From Agromyces mariniharenae (lineage in GTDB: Bacteria > Actinomycetota > Actinomycetes > Actinomycetales > Microbacteriaceae), in assembly GCF_008122505.1 (NCBI RefSeq), contig NZ_VSSB01000001.1:418891-482890 (forward strand): DNA of 64,000 nt, given 5' to 3'. How positions within the stretch are numbered: position 1 is the first letter of the stretch; each line of letters opens with the position of its first letter. Below the pieces are notes generated by a model. That model saw nothing but the letters and a program-made list of their open reading frames with translations. It ran no database searches and was not told where the DNA came from. The position numbers and the translations under genes were made by a program. Shown piece after piece: positions 1-8,104 of this stretch.

Positions 1-205
1 AGCCGTCACCGAGCGAGAGGTCGAGCACGACCACGTCGCATGAGCGGCCGTCGAGCGCTGCGAGGAGCTCGGGCACGTTCGAGGTCTCGGCGACGACCTC
101 GTAGCCGGCGTCGCGGCAGGCCGCGCGGAGTCCGAGCCGCACGGCCTCGTGGTCGTCGACGATGGCGACCGTGGCGGCCATGTCCTGCTGCGGTGCATCC
201 GTCAC
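1..205 (-). CDS. Response regulator receiver domain protein (3' truncated by window edge)
   Basis: Only the first 68 codons are inside the window; the gene runs off the left edge. The protein begins with a hydrophobic beta strand and the acidic pair of a CheY-like receiver (VAIVDDHE, about residues 13-20). It continues through the first helix to a strand ending VVVLDLSLGDG, where the Asp of LDL is the expected phospho-acceptor. The DDHEAVR start is typical of NarL/LuxR-type regulators, but the output domain is not visible. GTG at 205 is preferred because aaGGGGA lies just upstream; an in-frame ATG at 181 has a poorer site. The start is 21 nt after the methyltransferase gene on the same strand, so co-transcription is likely. 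Confidence 0.8.
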   Translation of the reverse strand, partial: MTDAPQQDMAATVAIVDDHEAVRLGLRAACRDAGYEVVAETSNVPELLAALDGRSCDVVVLDLSLGDG

Positions 206-226
206 GCCGTCCCCTTTCCCGACAGT

Positions 227-1588
227 TCACACGATAGCGGTCAGCCTCGCGACGGCCTCGACGTGATGGGTGTTCGGGAAGAGGTCGAACGCGACCACCT
301 CGTCGAGTCCGTACCCGCGCTCCCGCAGCAGCCCGACGTCGCGGGCGAGGGCCACCGGGTCGCAGGCCACGTACACGAGCTGGCGCGGGTGCAGCTCGGC
401 GAGCCGGTCGACGACGGCGCGCCCGGCGCCCGAGCGCGGCGGGTCGAGCACGACGGTCGCGTCGCGCAGCCGTGCCCGCTCGGCGGCGGTCGCGGCATCC
501 GCGAGCTCGTCGAGGAAGCGGTCGACGCGCGCCGTGACCGCCCGCGATCCGACCCACTCGGCGAGGTTCGCGCCCGCGTGCTCGGTGGCTCGCGTGTCGG
601 CCTCGACCGTCGTGATGCGCACCGCGTCGCCGAAACGGTCGCCCACGGCCGCCGCGAGCAGGCCCACGCCGCCGTAGAGGTCGAGGTTCGCTGCCCGCGG
701 GTCGAAGAGCGCCGGATCCACGGCGTCCTGCACCGCGCGCGTGAGCGTGGCCGCCGCGCCGCGGTGCACCTGCCAGAACCCGTCGCGGTCGAGGACGAAG
801 GTGCGGTCGCCGACGCGTTCGGTGATCGTCGGGCGCGGGCCGCGCCGCGGCATCCGCTCGACGTCGACGACCACGAGTGCCGGTTCGCCGACGCTCGGGG
901 CGACGAGGTCGACGGCGCGCGCTCCGGGGAAGCGCGACGAGAGCGGCGCGAGCTCGTCGAGCGACGCGACGGCCAGGGGCACGGATGCCACGGGCACGAC
1001 CGTGTGGCTGCGTGCGGCGTAGGGGCCGACCGTGCCGTCCTCGGCGACCTGCAGCCGCACGCGGGTGCGCCAGCCGGTGCCGTCGGCGGACACGCCGGGC
1101 GCGAACGCGGGGTCGATCTCCTGCACCTCGACGTCGTGCTCGACCCCGCCGAAGCGGCGCAGGGCGTCGCGGAGCACCTCGGACTTGAGCGCGCGCTGGC
1201 GGTCGATGCGGATGTGGCCGAACTCCGCTCCCCCGGCGCGCCGCTCGGGCGCGCGGTCGACGGAGGCCTCGGCCCAGACGTGCTCCTGCCGGTCGGGCGA
1301 TGCCTCGAGCACCTCGAGGGTCTCGGCGCGCCAGAAGCGGTCGTGGCGGCGGTCGGTGATGCGCGCCCGCACCCGCTCGCCGGGGATCGCGTCGGGCACG
1401 AACACGACGCGGCCGTCGTGGTGCGCGACGAAGACGCCGCCGTGCGCGACGCGCTCGACGTCGAGCTCGACGACGGGTTCGTCGGCGGCCGGAGCGGCGG
1501 GCCCGCCCGGCCCGGTCGGCCCGGACGCGGGTCGCCGAGCCCCCCGGGCTCGCGGGCTCGGGCGGCGGGGGCGACGGGGCTCGGCCAT
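227..1588 (-). CDS. TRAM-domain class I RNA methyltransferase (TrmA/RumA family)
   Basis: Predicted SAM-dependent uracil-C5 methyltransferase acting on rRNA or tRNA, 453 aa. A basic, Pro/Arg-rich tail (1-35) precedes a TRAM RNA-binding domain (about 37-98). The C-terminal Rossmann domain has the SAM loop (LDLYGGVGLL), the DPPRSG motif (382-387) and the catalytic cysteine C409 in ACDP. The family's N-terminal four-cysteine Fe-S cluster motif, found in E. coli RlmD, is absent: the equivalent stretch around APERRAGGAEFGH has no cysteines, as in many actinobacterial members. The start at 1588 (MAEP) is chosen over an in-frame ATG at 1636 because the latter would overlap the divergent maf start. 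Target base and RNA cannot be told from sequence. Confidence 0.88.
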   Translation of the reverse strand: MAEPRRPRRPSPRARGARRPASGPTGPGGPAAPAADEPVVELDVERVAHGGVFVAHHDGRVVFVPDAIPGERVRARITDRRHDRFWRAETLEVLEASPDRQEHVWAEASVDRAPERRAGGAEFGHIRIDRQRALKSEVLRDALRRFGGVEHDVEVQEIDPAFAPGVSADGTGWRTRVRLQVAEDGTVGPYAARSHTVVPVASVPLAVASLDELAPLSSRFPGARAVDLVAPSVGEPALVVVDVERMPRRGPRPTITERVGDRTFVLDRDGFWQVHRGAAATLTRAVQDAVDPALFDPRAANLDLYGGVGLLAAAVGDRFGDAVRITTVEADTRATEHAGANLAEWVGSRAVTARVDRFLDELADAATAAERARLRDATVVLDPPRSGAGRAVVDRLAELHPRQLVYVACDPVALARDVGLLRERGYGLDEVVAFDLFPNTHHVEAVARLTAIV

Positions 1589-1634
1589 GCTTCGAGCATT
1601 CCACAGCCCGCGCCGGGCGCGGCAGGATGGGGGC

Positions 1635-2273
1635 ATGCGCCTCTACCTCGCCTCGACGTCGCCCGCCCGGCTCCAGACGCTGCGGGCGGCCGGCATCGAG
1701 CCGATCGCGATCGCGCCGGGCGTCGACGAGGCCGCGGCCGTCGCGGCGGCGGAGGCGGCATCCGGCACGCTCGAGGCGCCCGACATGGTGCAGCTGCTCG
1801 CGCGGCTGAAGGCCGAGGCGATCGTGGGCCGCGAGCACGACGGCGAGCCCATCGACGGGCTCATCCTCGGCGGCGACTCGGCGTTCCTCACGGGCGGCGC
1901 GATCCACGGCAAGCCGCACCTCCCCGAGGTGGCCCGCGAGCGCTGGCTGGCGCAGAACGGCAGCCACGGCGACCTGTGGTCGGGTCACTGGCTCATCGAC
2001 CACCGCGGAGGGCGCGCGAACGGCGCCGTCGGACGGGCGGATGTCGCGACGGTGCGCTTCGCGGCGCTCGACGAGGCCGAGATCGACGCCTACATCGCCA
2101 CGGGCGAGCCGCTGCTCGTCGCGGGGGCGTTCACCATCGACAGCCTCGGCGGGCCGTTCATCCGCCGCGTGGAGGGCGACCCGTCGACCGTGGTGGGGCT
2201 CTCGCTCTCGACGGTGCGCGACCTCGTGCGCGAGCTCGGCGCGGACTGGCCCTCGCTCTGGAATCGCCGCTGA
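1635..2273 (+). CDS. maf: Maf family nucleotide pyrophosphatase
   Basis: Predicted nucleoside triphosphate pyrophosphatase that removes non-canonical or modified NTPs; 212 aa, normal length for the family. The N-terminal signature LASTSPAR (5-12) is the Maf phosphate-binding motif. The conserved aspartate is seen as GGDSAF (D81), followed by HGKP (91-94) and a later IDSLGG stretch matching the usual Maf C-terminal region. The start lies 6 nt after a CAGGAT -10-like hexamer (1623-1628), so the transcript may be leaderless; a G-rich run could also serve as ribosome-binding site. It is divergent from the methyltransferase and followed within 100 bp by the carboxylase gene, a grouping common in actinobacteria. 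Confidence 0.92.
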   Translation: MRLYLASTSPARLQTLRAAGIEPIAIAPGVDEAAAVAAAEAASGTLEAPDMVQLLARLKAEAIVGREHDGEPIDGLILGGDSAFLTGGAIHGKPHLPEVARERWLAQNGSHGDLWSGHWLIDHRGGRANGAVGRADVATVRFAALDEAEIDAYIATGEPLLVAGAFTIDSLGGPFIRRVEGDPSTVVGLSLSTVRDLVRELGADWPSLWNRR

Positions 2274-2363
2274 CGGCCATTGTCGACGCCCGCAAGGGTC
2301 ACCGGCCTTTTTTGTGGAAGCGACCCAAAGGCGAGCGCAGGCGGCCCAATAGGCTTGAGGATT

Positions 2364-4139
2364 ATGCCGCGTATCACCAAGGTCCTCATCGCCAACCGTG
2401 GAGAGATCGCCGTCCGCGTCATCCGCGCCGCCCGTGACGCCGGCATCGGCTCGGTGGCCGTGTACGCAGACCAGGACCGCGACGCCCGCCACGCGAAGCT
2501 CGCCGACGAGGCCTACGCGCTCGACGGCACCACGAGCGCCGAGACGTACCTCGTCATCGACAAGCTCCTCTCGGTCGCCCGTCGCTCCGGCGCCGACGCG
2601 GTGCACCCCGGCTACGGGTTCCTCGCCGAGAACCCCGACTTCGCCCGCGCCGTGATCGATGCCGGCCTGACCTGGATCGGCCCGTCGCCCGAGGCCATCG
2701 AGCGCCTCGGCGACAAGGTGTCGGCCCGGCACGTGGCCGAGAAGGTCGGCGCGCCGCTCGCGCCGGGCACGCTCAACCCGGTGGCGGATGCCGCTGAGGT
2801 GCTCGAGTTCGTCGACGTGCACGGCCTGCCCGTGGCGATCAAGGCCGCCTTCGGCGGCGGCGGCCGCGGCCTCAAGGTCGCCCGCACGCGCGAGGAGGTG
2901 CCCGAGCTCTTCGATTCGGCCACCCGCGAGGCGGTCGCCGCGTTCGGCCGCGGCGAGTGCTTCGTCGAGAAGTACCTCGACAAGCCCCGCCACGTCGAGA
3001 CCCAGTGCCTCGCCGACCAGCACGGCAACGTCGTCGTCGTGTCGACGCGCGACTGCTCGCTGCAGCGCCGCCACCAGAAGCTCGTCGAGGAGGCGCCCGC
3101 GCCGTTCCTCACCGAGGAGCAGAACCGCCTCCTGTACGAGGCGTCCAAGGCCATCCTCAAGGAGGTCGGCTACGTCGGCGCGGGCACGTGCGAGTTCCTC
3201 ATCGGCCAGGACGGCACCGTCTCGTTCCTCGAGGTGAACACGCGCCTCCAGGTCGAGCACCCCGTGTCCGAGGAGGTCACCGGCCTCGACCTCGTGCGCG
3301 AGCAGTTCCGCCTCGCCGAGGGCGGCGTGCTCGACTACCCCGACCCCGCGACGACCGGACACTCGATCGAGTTCCGCATCAACGGCGAGGACCCGGGCCG
3401 CAACTTCCTCCCCGCGCCCGGGCCCGTGCACCAGCTGCGCTTCCCCGGCGGCCCCGGCGTCCGCATCGACTCGGGCGTCACCAGCGGCGACGAGATCTCG
3501 GGCGCGTTCGACTCGCTGCTCGCGAAGCTCATCGTCACGGGCGCCACCCGCAAGGACGCCCTCGAGCGCGCCCGCCGGGCCCTCGACGAGTTCGAGGTCG
3601 CCGGCCTGCCCACCGTGCTGCCGTTCCACCGCGACATCGTGAACAACCCCGCGTTCGCGCCCGAGGGCGACGAGCCGTTCTCGGTCTACACCCGCTGGAT
3701 CGAGACCGAGTACGACAACACGCTCGAGCCGTGGTCGGGCGAGCTCGCCGAGGGCTCCGGCCCGGCGGCGCGCACCGACGTGGTCGTCGAGGTCGGCGGC
3801 CGCCGCATCGAGGTGACGCTGCCGAAGAAGCTGCTGGGCGGCTCGGCGGCGGGCACCGCGACCGCCGGCCCCGCTCCGCGCCGCCGCAACCTCGCGCACG
3901 CCGTGGACACCGTGGCCGGCGACGCCGTGAAGGCGCCCATGCAGGCGACCGTCGTGAAGGTCGCGGTGGCCGAGGGGGACCGGGTCGTCAAGGGCGACCT
4001 CGTGCTCGTGCTCGAGGCCATGAAGATGGAGCAGCCGATCGTCGCCCACAAGGACGGCGTCGTCGGCCTCGTCAACGCCGAGGCGGGCGCCACGGTGTCG
4101 AGCGGGCACCTGCTGCTCGCGATCAACGATCCCAGCTGA
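2364..4139 (+). CDS. Acetyl/propionyl-CoA carboxylase alpha subunit (biotin carboxylase + BCCP)
   Basis: 591 aa. ATP-dependent carboxylation of a covalently bound biotin, which then serves a separate carboxyltransferase beta subunit (not in this window) to make malonyl-CoA or methylmalonyl-CoA. Order seen: biotin carboxylase N-domain ([11 protein letters not shown], 6-16), ATP-grasp with K160 and Gly-rich loop 163-169, the [10 protein letters not shown] catalytic segment, the biotin carboxylase C-domain, a linker, then a C-terminal biotinyl domain with the EAMKMEQ motif (biotinyl lysine K554). This fused architecture is the actinobacterial AccA3/BccA type. The start ATG follows gagga; a TAGGCT hexamer lies 8 nt upstream. 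An upstream in-frame ATG (2280) would remove the gap to maf and lacks family support. Confidence 0.95.
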   Translation: MPRITKVLIANRGEIAVRVIRAARDAGIGSVAVYADQDRDARHAKLADEAYALDGTTSAETYLVIDKLLSVARRSGADAVHPGYGFLAENPDFARAVIDAGLTWIGPSPEAIERLGDKVSARHVAEKVGAPLAPGTLNPVADAAEVLEFVDVHGLPVAIKAAFGGGGRGLKVARTREEVPELFDSATREAVAAFGRGECFVEKYLDKPRHVETQCLADQHGNVVVVSTRDCSLQRRHQKLVEEAPAPFLTEEQNRLLYEASKAILKEVGYVGAGTCEFLIGQDGTVSFLEVNTRLQVEHPVSEEVTGLDLVREQFRLAEGGVLDYPDPATTGHSIEFRINGEDPGRNFLPAPGPVHQLRFPGGPGVRIDSGVTSGDEISGAFDSLLAKLIVTGATRKDALERARRALDEFEVAGLPTVLPFHRDIVNNPAFAPEGDEPFSVYTRWIETEYDNTLEPWSGELAEGSGPAARTDVVVEVGGRRIEVTLPKKLLGGSAAGTATAGPAPRRRNLAHAVDTVAGDAVKAPMQATVVKVAVAEGDRVVKGDLVLVLEAMKMEQPIVAHKDGVVGLVNAEAGATVSSGHLLLAINDPS

Positions 4140-4193
4140 CCTGCTTGGAACGCGCGGAGCCCGCCGCGTCCGCCGTTTCGACGCGAGCGCTGG

Positions 4194-5705
4194 TCACCCG
4201 ATGGGCGGCGCCCCCTGCGGCGTCGGGAGCTCCACTTCGCTGACCGCGCCCGCGAGCCGCGAGCGGCGCCGGCCGTAGAGCAGATAGATCACGACGCCGA
4301 TCGCGAGCCACACGAGGAACCGCACCCACGTGAGCGTCGTGAGGTTCAGCATGAGCCAGAAGCACAGCGCCGCCGAGAGGATCGGCAGCACGGGCGACCA
4401 CGGCACCCGGAAGCCCCGCGGCAGGTCAGGGCGCGTACGACGAAGCACGACGATGCCGATGCTCACGAGCACGAACGCCGAGAGCGTGCCGATGTTGATC
4501 ATCTCCTCGAGGAGGCCGACGTCGGTGAACGCCGCGACGAGGGCCACGACGGTGCCGCCGATGATCTGGATGCGGGCCGGGGTCTTCGTGTGCTCGGTCG
4601 TGCGCGAGAGCCAGCGCGGCAGCAGCCCGTCACGGCTCAGGGCGAAGACGATGCGCGACAGGCCGAGCAGCAGCACCATGATGACGGTCGTGAGGCCCGC
4701 GAGTGCCCCGACCGAGATCACCGCCGACGCCCAGTCCTGTCCCACGAGCCGGAACGCAGTGGCCAGCGACGGGGTCTCCTCCTCGGCGAGCTCGGTGTAC
4801 GACACCATGCCGGTCATGACGATCGACACGAGCACGTAGAGCGCCGTGACGATCGCGAGCCCGAGGAAGATGCCGCGCGGCAGGCGGCGCTGGGGGTCCC
4901 GCACCTCCTCCGCGCTCGTGGCGACCACGTCGAAGCCGATGAAGGCGAAGAACACGAGGGATGCCGCGGCCAGCAGCCCGAAGACGCCGTACTGCGCGGG
5001 CGCCGCACCGGTCGCCCACGAGAACAGCGACTGCGTCCAGGCATCCGACGCGCCGCCCTCGGTGGGCACCGCCTCGGGGATGAACGGCACGTAGTTCGCG
5101 GCGTTGATGAAGAAGAAGCCCACGACGATCACGAACACGACGATCGCGACCTTGATGATCGTGAAGACCGAGCCGACCCGCGCGGTGAGCTTGGTGCCGG
5201 CCACCAGCAGTGCGGTGAACACCGCGACGATGAGGAAGGCGGGCCAGCTCACCTGGACCCCGCCGAGGTCGATCGTGGCCGGGAACGGGATCCCGAAGGC
5301 GAGCAGCGCCTCGCCGAGGTAGACGCCCCAGTACTTCGCGATCACCGCGGCGCCGGTGAACATCTCGAGGATGAGGTCCCAGCCGATGATCCAGGCGAGC
5401 AGCTCGCCCATCGTCGCGTACGTGAACGTGTACGCGCTGCCCGCCACGGGCACCGTCGACGCGAACTCGGCGTAGCACATGATGGCGAGGCCGCAGGTGA
5501 TCGCGGCGAGGATGAACGAGATCGTCACGCTCGGCCCGGCGAAGTTCGCCGCGGCCTGGGCACCGACCGAGAAGATGCCCGCGCCGACGGCCACCGCGAT
5601 GCCCATGAGCGCGAGGTCCCACGTGCCCAGCGAGCGGCGGAGGCTGCGTTCCTCGTCGCCCGAGTCCGCGATCGACGCCTCGACGGATTTCACGCGCCAG
5701 TTCAT
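4194..5705 (-). CDS. APC family amino acid permease (cationic amino acid transporter type)
   Basis: 503 aa integral membrane protein with about 12 hydrophobic segments. The first helix carries the glycine-rich GAGIFSVGAQAA stretch of the amino acid-polyamine-organocation superfamily, and the segment beginning GSAYTFTYATMGE is typical of the CAT/YfnA branch. Predicted to import amino acids by cation or H+ symport; the substrate cannot be assigned. ATG at 5705 follows AGGGGGAA at good spacing, which decides the start against an upstream in-frame ATG at 5783. It faces the carboxylase gene tail to tail, and the two stop codons are only about 55 nt apart. Confidence 0.9.
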   Translation of the reverse strand: MNWRVKSVEASIADSGDEERSLRRSLGTWDLALMGIAVAVGAGIFSVGAQAAANFAGPSVTISFILAAITCGLAIMCYAEFASTVPVAGSAYTFTYATMGELLAWIIGWDLILEMFTGAAVIAKYWGVYLGEALLAFGIPFPATIDLGGVQVSWPAFLIVAVFTALLVAGTKLTARVGSVFTIIKVAIVVFVIVVGFFFINAANYVPFIPEAVPTEGGASDAWTQSLFSWATGAAPAQYGVFGLLAAASLVFFAFIGFDVVATSAEEVRDPQRRLPRGIFLGLAIVTALYVLVSIVMTGMVSYTELAEEETPSLATAFRLVGQDWASAVISVGALAGLTTVIMVLLLGLSRIVFALSRDGLLPRWLSRTTEHTKTPARIQIIGGTVVALVAAFTDVGLLEEMINIGTLSAFVLVSIGIVVLRRTRPDLPRGFRVPWSPVLPILSAALCFWLMLNLTTLTWVRFLVWLAIGVVIYLLYGRRRSRLAGAVSEVELPTPQGAPPIG

Positions 5706-5751
5706 CGTTCCCCCTGCGGTCGGGCGTCGACCCCCGCGACGCCGCGTCGTC

Positions 5752-7182
5752 TCAGCGTACGACGTGCATGGCCCTCGCGGCATCCGTCAGCGACCCGGTC
5801 AGCGACGGGTAGACCGGGAACGCCTCGGCGAACTGGTCGACCGTGAGGCGGTGCTCGACGGCGAGCGCGAGCGGCAGGACGAGCTCCGACGCCTTCGGTG
5901 CGACGATGACGCCGCCGATCAGGGCGCCAGAACCGCTCGATGCGAAGAGCTTCACGAAGCCGTCGCGGATGCCCATCATCTTCGCGCGCGGGTTGGACGC
6001 GAGCGGCAGCTTGTAGACGACGCCCGGCACGATGCCCTCCTCGATGGCCTTCTGCGTCCAGCCGACCGTCGCGATCTCGGGCTGCGTGAAGATGTTCGAG
6101 GTGATGTTGCGCTCCTCGGGCGGGTCGACGATGTCGCCCATGGCGTGGAAGATCGCGGTGCGCCCCTGCATCGACGCGACCGAGGCGAGCGGCGGAAACG
6201 TGGTGCAGTCGCCCGCCGCGTAGATGTTCGGCATCGACGTGCGCGCCACCCGGTTCACCCGGATGTGGCCGCTCTCGCTGAGCTGCACGCCCGCCTCCTC
6301 GAGGCCGATGTCGGTCGTGTTCGGCACCGCGCCCACCGCCATGAGGCAGTGGCTGCCGCGCACCTCGCGCCCGTCGGTGAGGGTCGCGACGACCGAGTCG
6401 CCGTCGCGCACCACCGACTCGGCGCGCGACTTGTTCAGGACCTTCATGCCGTTGCGCTTGAAGACCTTCTCGATCACCGCGGCGGCGTCTGCGTCCTCGC
6501 CGGGGAGCACCTGGTCGCGGCTGGAGATGAGCGTCACCTTCGCGCCGAGCGCGCGGTAGGCCGATGCGAACTCCGCACCGGTCACGCCCGAGCCGACCAC
6601 GATGAGGTGCTCGGGGATCTCGGGCAGGTCGTAGAGCTGCTTCCAGTTGAGGATGCGCTCGCCGTCGGGCACGGCCGTCGGCAGCACGCGCGGCGTCGCG
6701 CCGACCGAGATGACGAGCGTGTCGGCCTCGATGCGGTCGAAGTCGGTGCCGCCCTTGGCGGTCGAGACGATGATGGCGTTCGGCCCGTCGAGCCGGCCCT
6801 CGCCCTGCACGAGGTTGACGCCCGCGTCGAGCAGGTTCGCGCGCATGTCCTCGGACTGCTGCGCCGCGAGCCCGAGCAGCCGCTTGTTCACCGCCTGGAG
6901 GTTGATCGCGACACTCGGCTTGACCGCCTTGTCGCCCGAGCCCTTCGCGTAGAACTGCACGCCGAGGTCGGCCGCCTCCTTCACCGCGTTCGACGCCTCG
7001 GCGGTCGCGATGAGCGACTTCGACGGCACCACGTCGGTGAGCACGGCCGAGCCGCCGACGCCGGCGCGCTCGATGAGCGTGACCTCCGCGCCGAGCCTCG
7101 CGCCGGCCAGCGCGGCCTCGTAGCCGCCCGGCCCCCCTCCGAGGACGGCGATCCGTTGCGTGCGCTCGAACTCGTAGGCCAT
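5752..7182 (-). CDS. lpdA: LpdA-type NAD(P)H-quinone dehydrogenase (Cys-less flavoprotein disulfide reductase homologue)
   Basis: 476 aa. The fold is that of the dihydrolipoamide dehydrogenase family: FAD loop GGGPGGYEAA (15-24), NAD loop VGSGVTG in the middle, the ATP-like TMPNIYAAGDCT FAD motif and the C-terminal dimerisation domain. The redox disulfide is missing: where true Lpd enzymes have two cysteines before PSK, this protein reads GGSAVLTDVVPSK (43-55), with A46 and V51 in their place. That pattern is known from mycobacterial LpdA, which acts as an NAD(P)H-quinone reductase rather than in 2-oxoacid dehydrogenase complexes. A CAGAAT hexamer (7190-7195) lies 7 nt before the ATG, so leaderless transcription is plausible. 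Divergent from purine nucleoside phosphorylase. Confidence 0.9.
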   Translation of the reverse strand: MAYEFERTQRIAVLGGGPGGYEAALAGARLGAEVTLIERAGVGGSAVLTDVVPSKSLIATAEASNAVKEAADLGVQFYAKGSGDKAVKPSVAINLQAVNKRLLGLAAQQSEDMRANLLDAGVNLVQGEGRLDGPNAIIVSTAKGGTDFDRIEADTLVISVGATPRVLPTAVPDGERILNWKQLYDLPEIPEHLIVVGSGVTGAEFASAYRALGAKVTLISSRDQVLPGEDADAAAVIEKVFKRNGMKVLNKSRAESVVRDGDSVVATLTDGREVRGSHCLMAVGAVPNTTDIGLEEAGVQLSESGHIRVNRVARTSMPNIYAAGDCTTFPPLASVASMQGRTAIFHAMGDIVDPPEERNITSNIFTQPEIATVGWTQKAIEEGIVPGVVYKLPLASNPRAKMMGIRDGFVKLFASSGSGALIGGVIVAPKASELVLPLALAVEHRLTVDQFAEAFPVYPSLTGSLTDAARAMHVVR

Positions 7183-7266
7183 GCTCGATATTCTGTCGCA
7201 GCGCGCGAAACGGCACCAAACGAGCACGGCCTGACGCGGCATCCGCCCCCTCATTAGAGTGGTGGG

Positions 7267-8094
7267 ATGCAGGAGACCAACCCGCTCGACGACCCGAACG
7301 CCGACCCCTTCGCCATCGCCGCCGAGGCGGCGGCGCGGATCGCGGAGCTCACCGGTGTGGAGCGCCACGACATCGCGCTCACGCTCGGCAGCGGCTGGGG
7401 CCGCGCGGCGGAGCTCATCGGCGAGACCACCCACACCATCCCCGCCACCGAGGTGCCCGGCTTCTCGAAGCCCGCGCTCGAGGGGCACGTCGGCACGCTG
7501 CGCTCGGTCGCCCTGCCGAACGGCAAGCACGCGCTCGTCATCGGCGCGCGCACGCACTACTACGAGGGCCACGGCGTGCGACGCGTCGTGCACTCGGTGC
7601 GCACGGCGGCGGCGACCGGAGCCACGACCATGATCCTCACGAACGGCGCGGGCGGCATCAAGCAGCACTGGACGCCGGGCACCCCCGTGCTCATCAGCGA
7701 CCACATCAACATGACGGGCGATTCGCCGCTCGAGGGCGCGACGTTCATCGACCTCACCGACCTGTACTCGCGGCGCCTGCGCAACCTGGCGCGCTCGCTC
7801 TCCCCCGGCATCGACGAGGGCGTCTACGTGCAGTTCCGCGGCCCGCACTACGAGACGCCGGCCGAGGTGCAGATGGCGAAGACCATCGGCGGCCACATCG
7901 TCGGCATGTCCACGGCGCTCGAGGCGATCGCCGCCCGGCAGGCCGGCATGGAGATCCTCGGCATGTCGCTCATCACGAACCTCGCCGCAGGCATCCAGCT
8001 CACGCCGCTGAGCCACGAGGAGGTCATCGAGGCCGGCCGCGCCGCCGAGCCCGTGATCTCCAAGCTGCTCGCCGACATCGTCGCCGAGCTCTAG
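7267..8094 (+). CDS. Purine nucleoside phosphorylase
   Basis: 275 aa. Phosphorolysis of purine (deoxy)nucleosides to base plus (deoxy)ribose-1-phosphate. Motifs match the trimeric, PNP/MTAP-type family: phosphate-binding GSGWG (41-45), THYYEGHG, the NGAGG loop, GPHYETPAEV and the base/sugar site MSTALEA. The start ATG is 6 nt after TAGAGT (7255-7260), pointing to a leaderless transcript. It forms a two-gene unit with the following sugar-phosphate mutase (10 nt gap), which would use its sugar-1-phosphate product, and it opens the 13-kb nucleoside salvage region. Confidence 0.95.
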   Translation: MQETNPLDDPNADPFAIAAEAAARIAELTGVERHDIALTLGSGWGRAAELIGETTHTIPATEVPGFSKPALEGHVGTLRSVALPNGKHALVIGARTHYYEGHGVRRVVHSVRTAAATGATTMILTNGAGGIKQHWTPGTPVLISDHINMTGDSPLEGATFIDLTDLYSRRLRNLARSLSPGIDEGVYVQFRGPHYETPAEVQMAKTIGGHIVGMSTALEAIAARQAGMEILGMSLITNLAAGIQLTPLSHEEVIEAGRAAEPVISKLLADIVAEL

Positions 8095-8104
8095 GGGGCA
8101 TCGG

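Noticed and set aside
6..4109. Very long minus-strand open frame (over 1300 codons) opposite the methyltransferase, maf and carboxylase genes
   Set aside because: It is antisense to three well-conserved genes, rich in Arg/Ala/Gly/His with no recognisable domain; such frames are expected when third positions are nearly all G or C.
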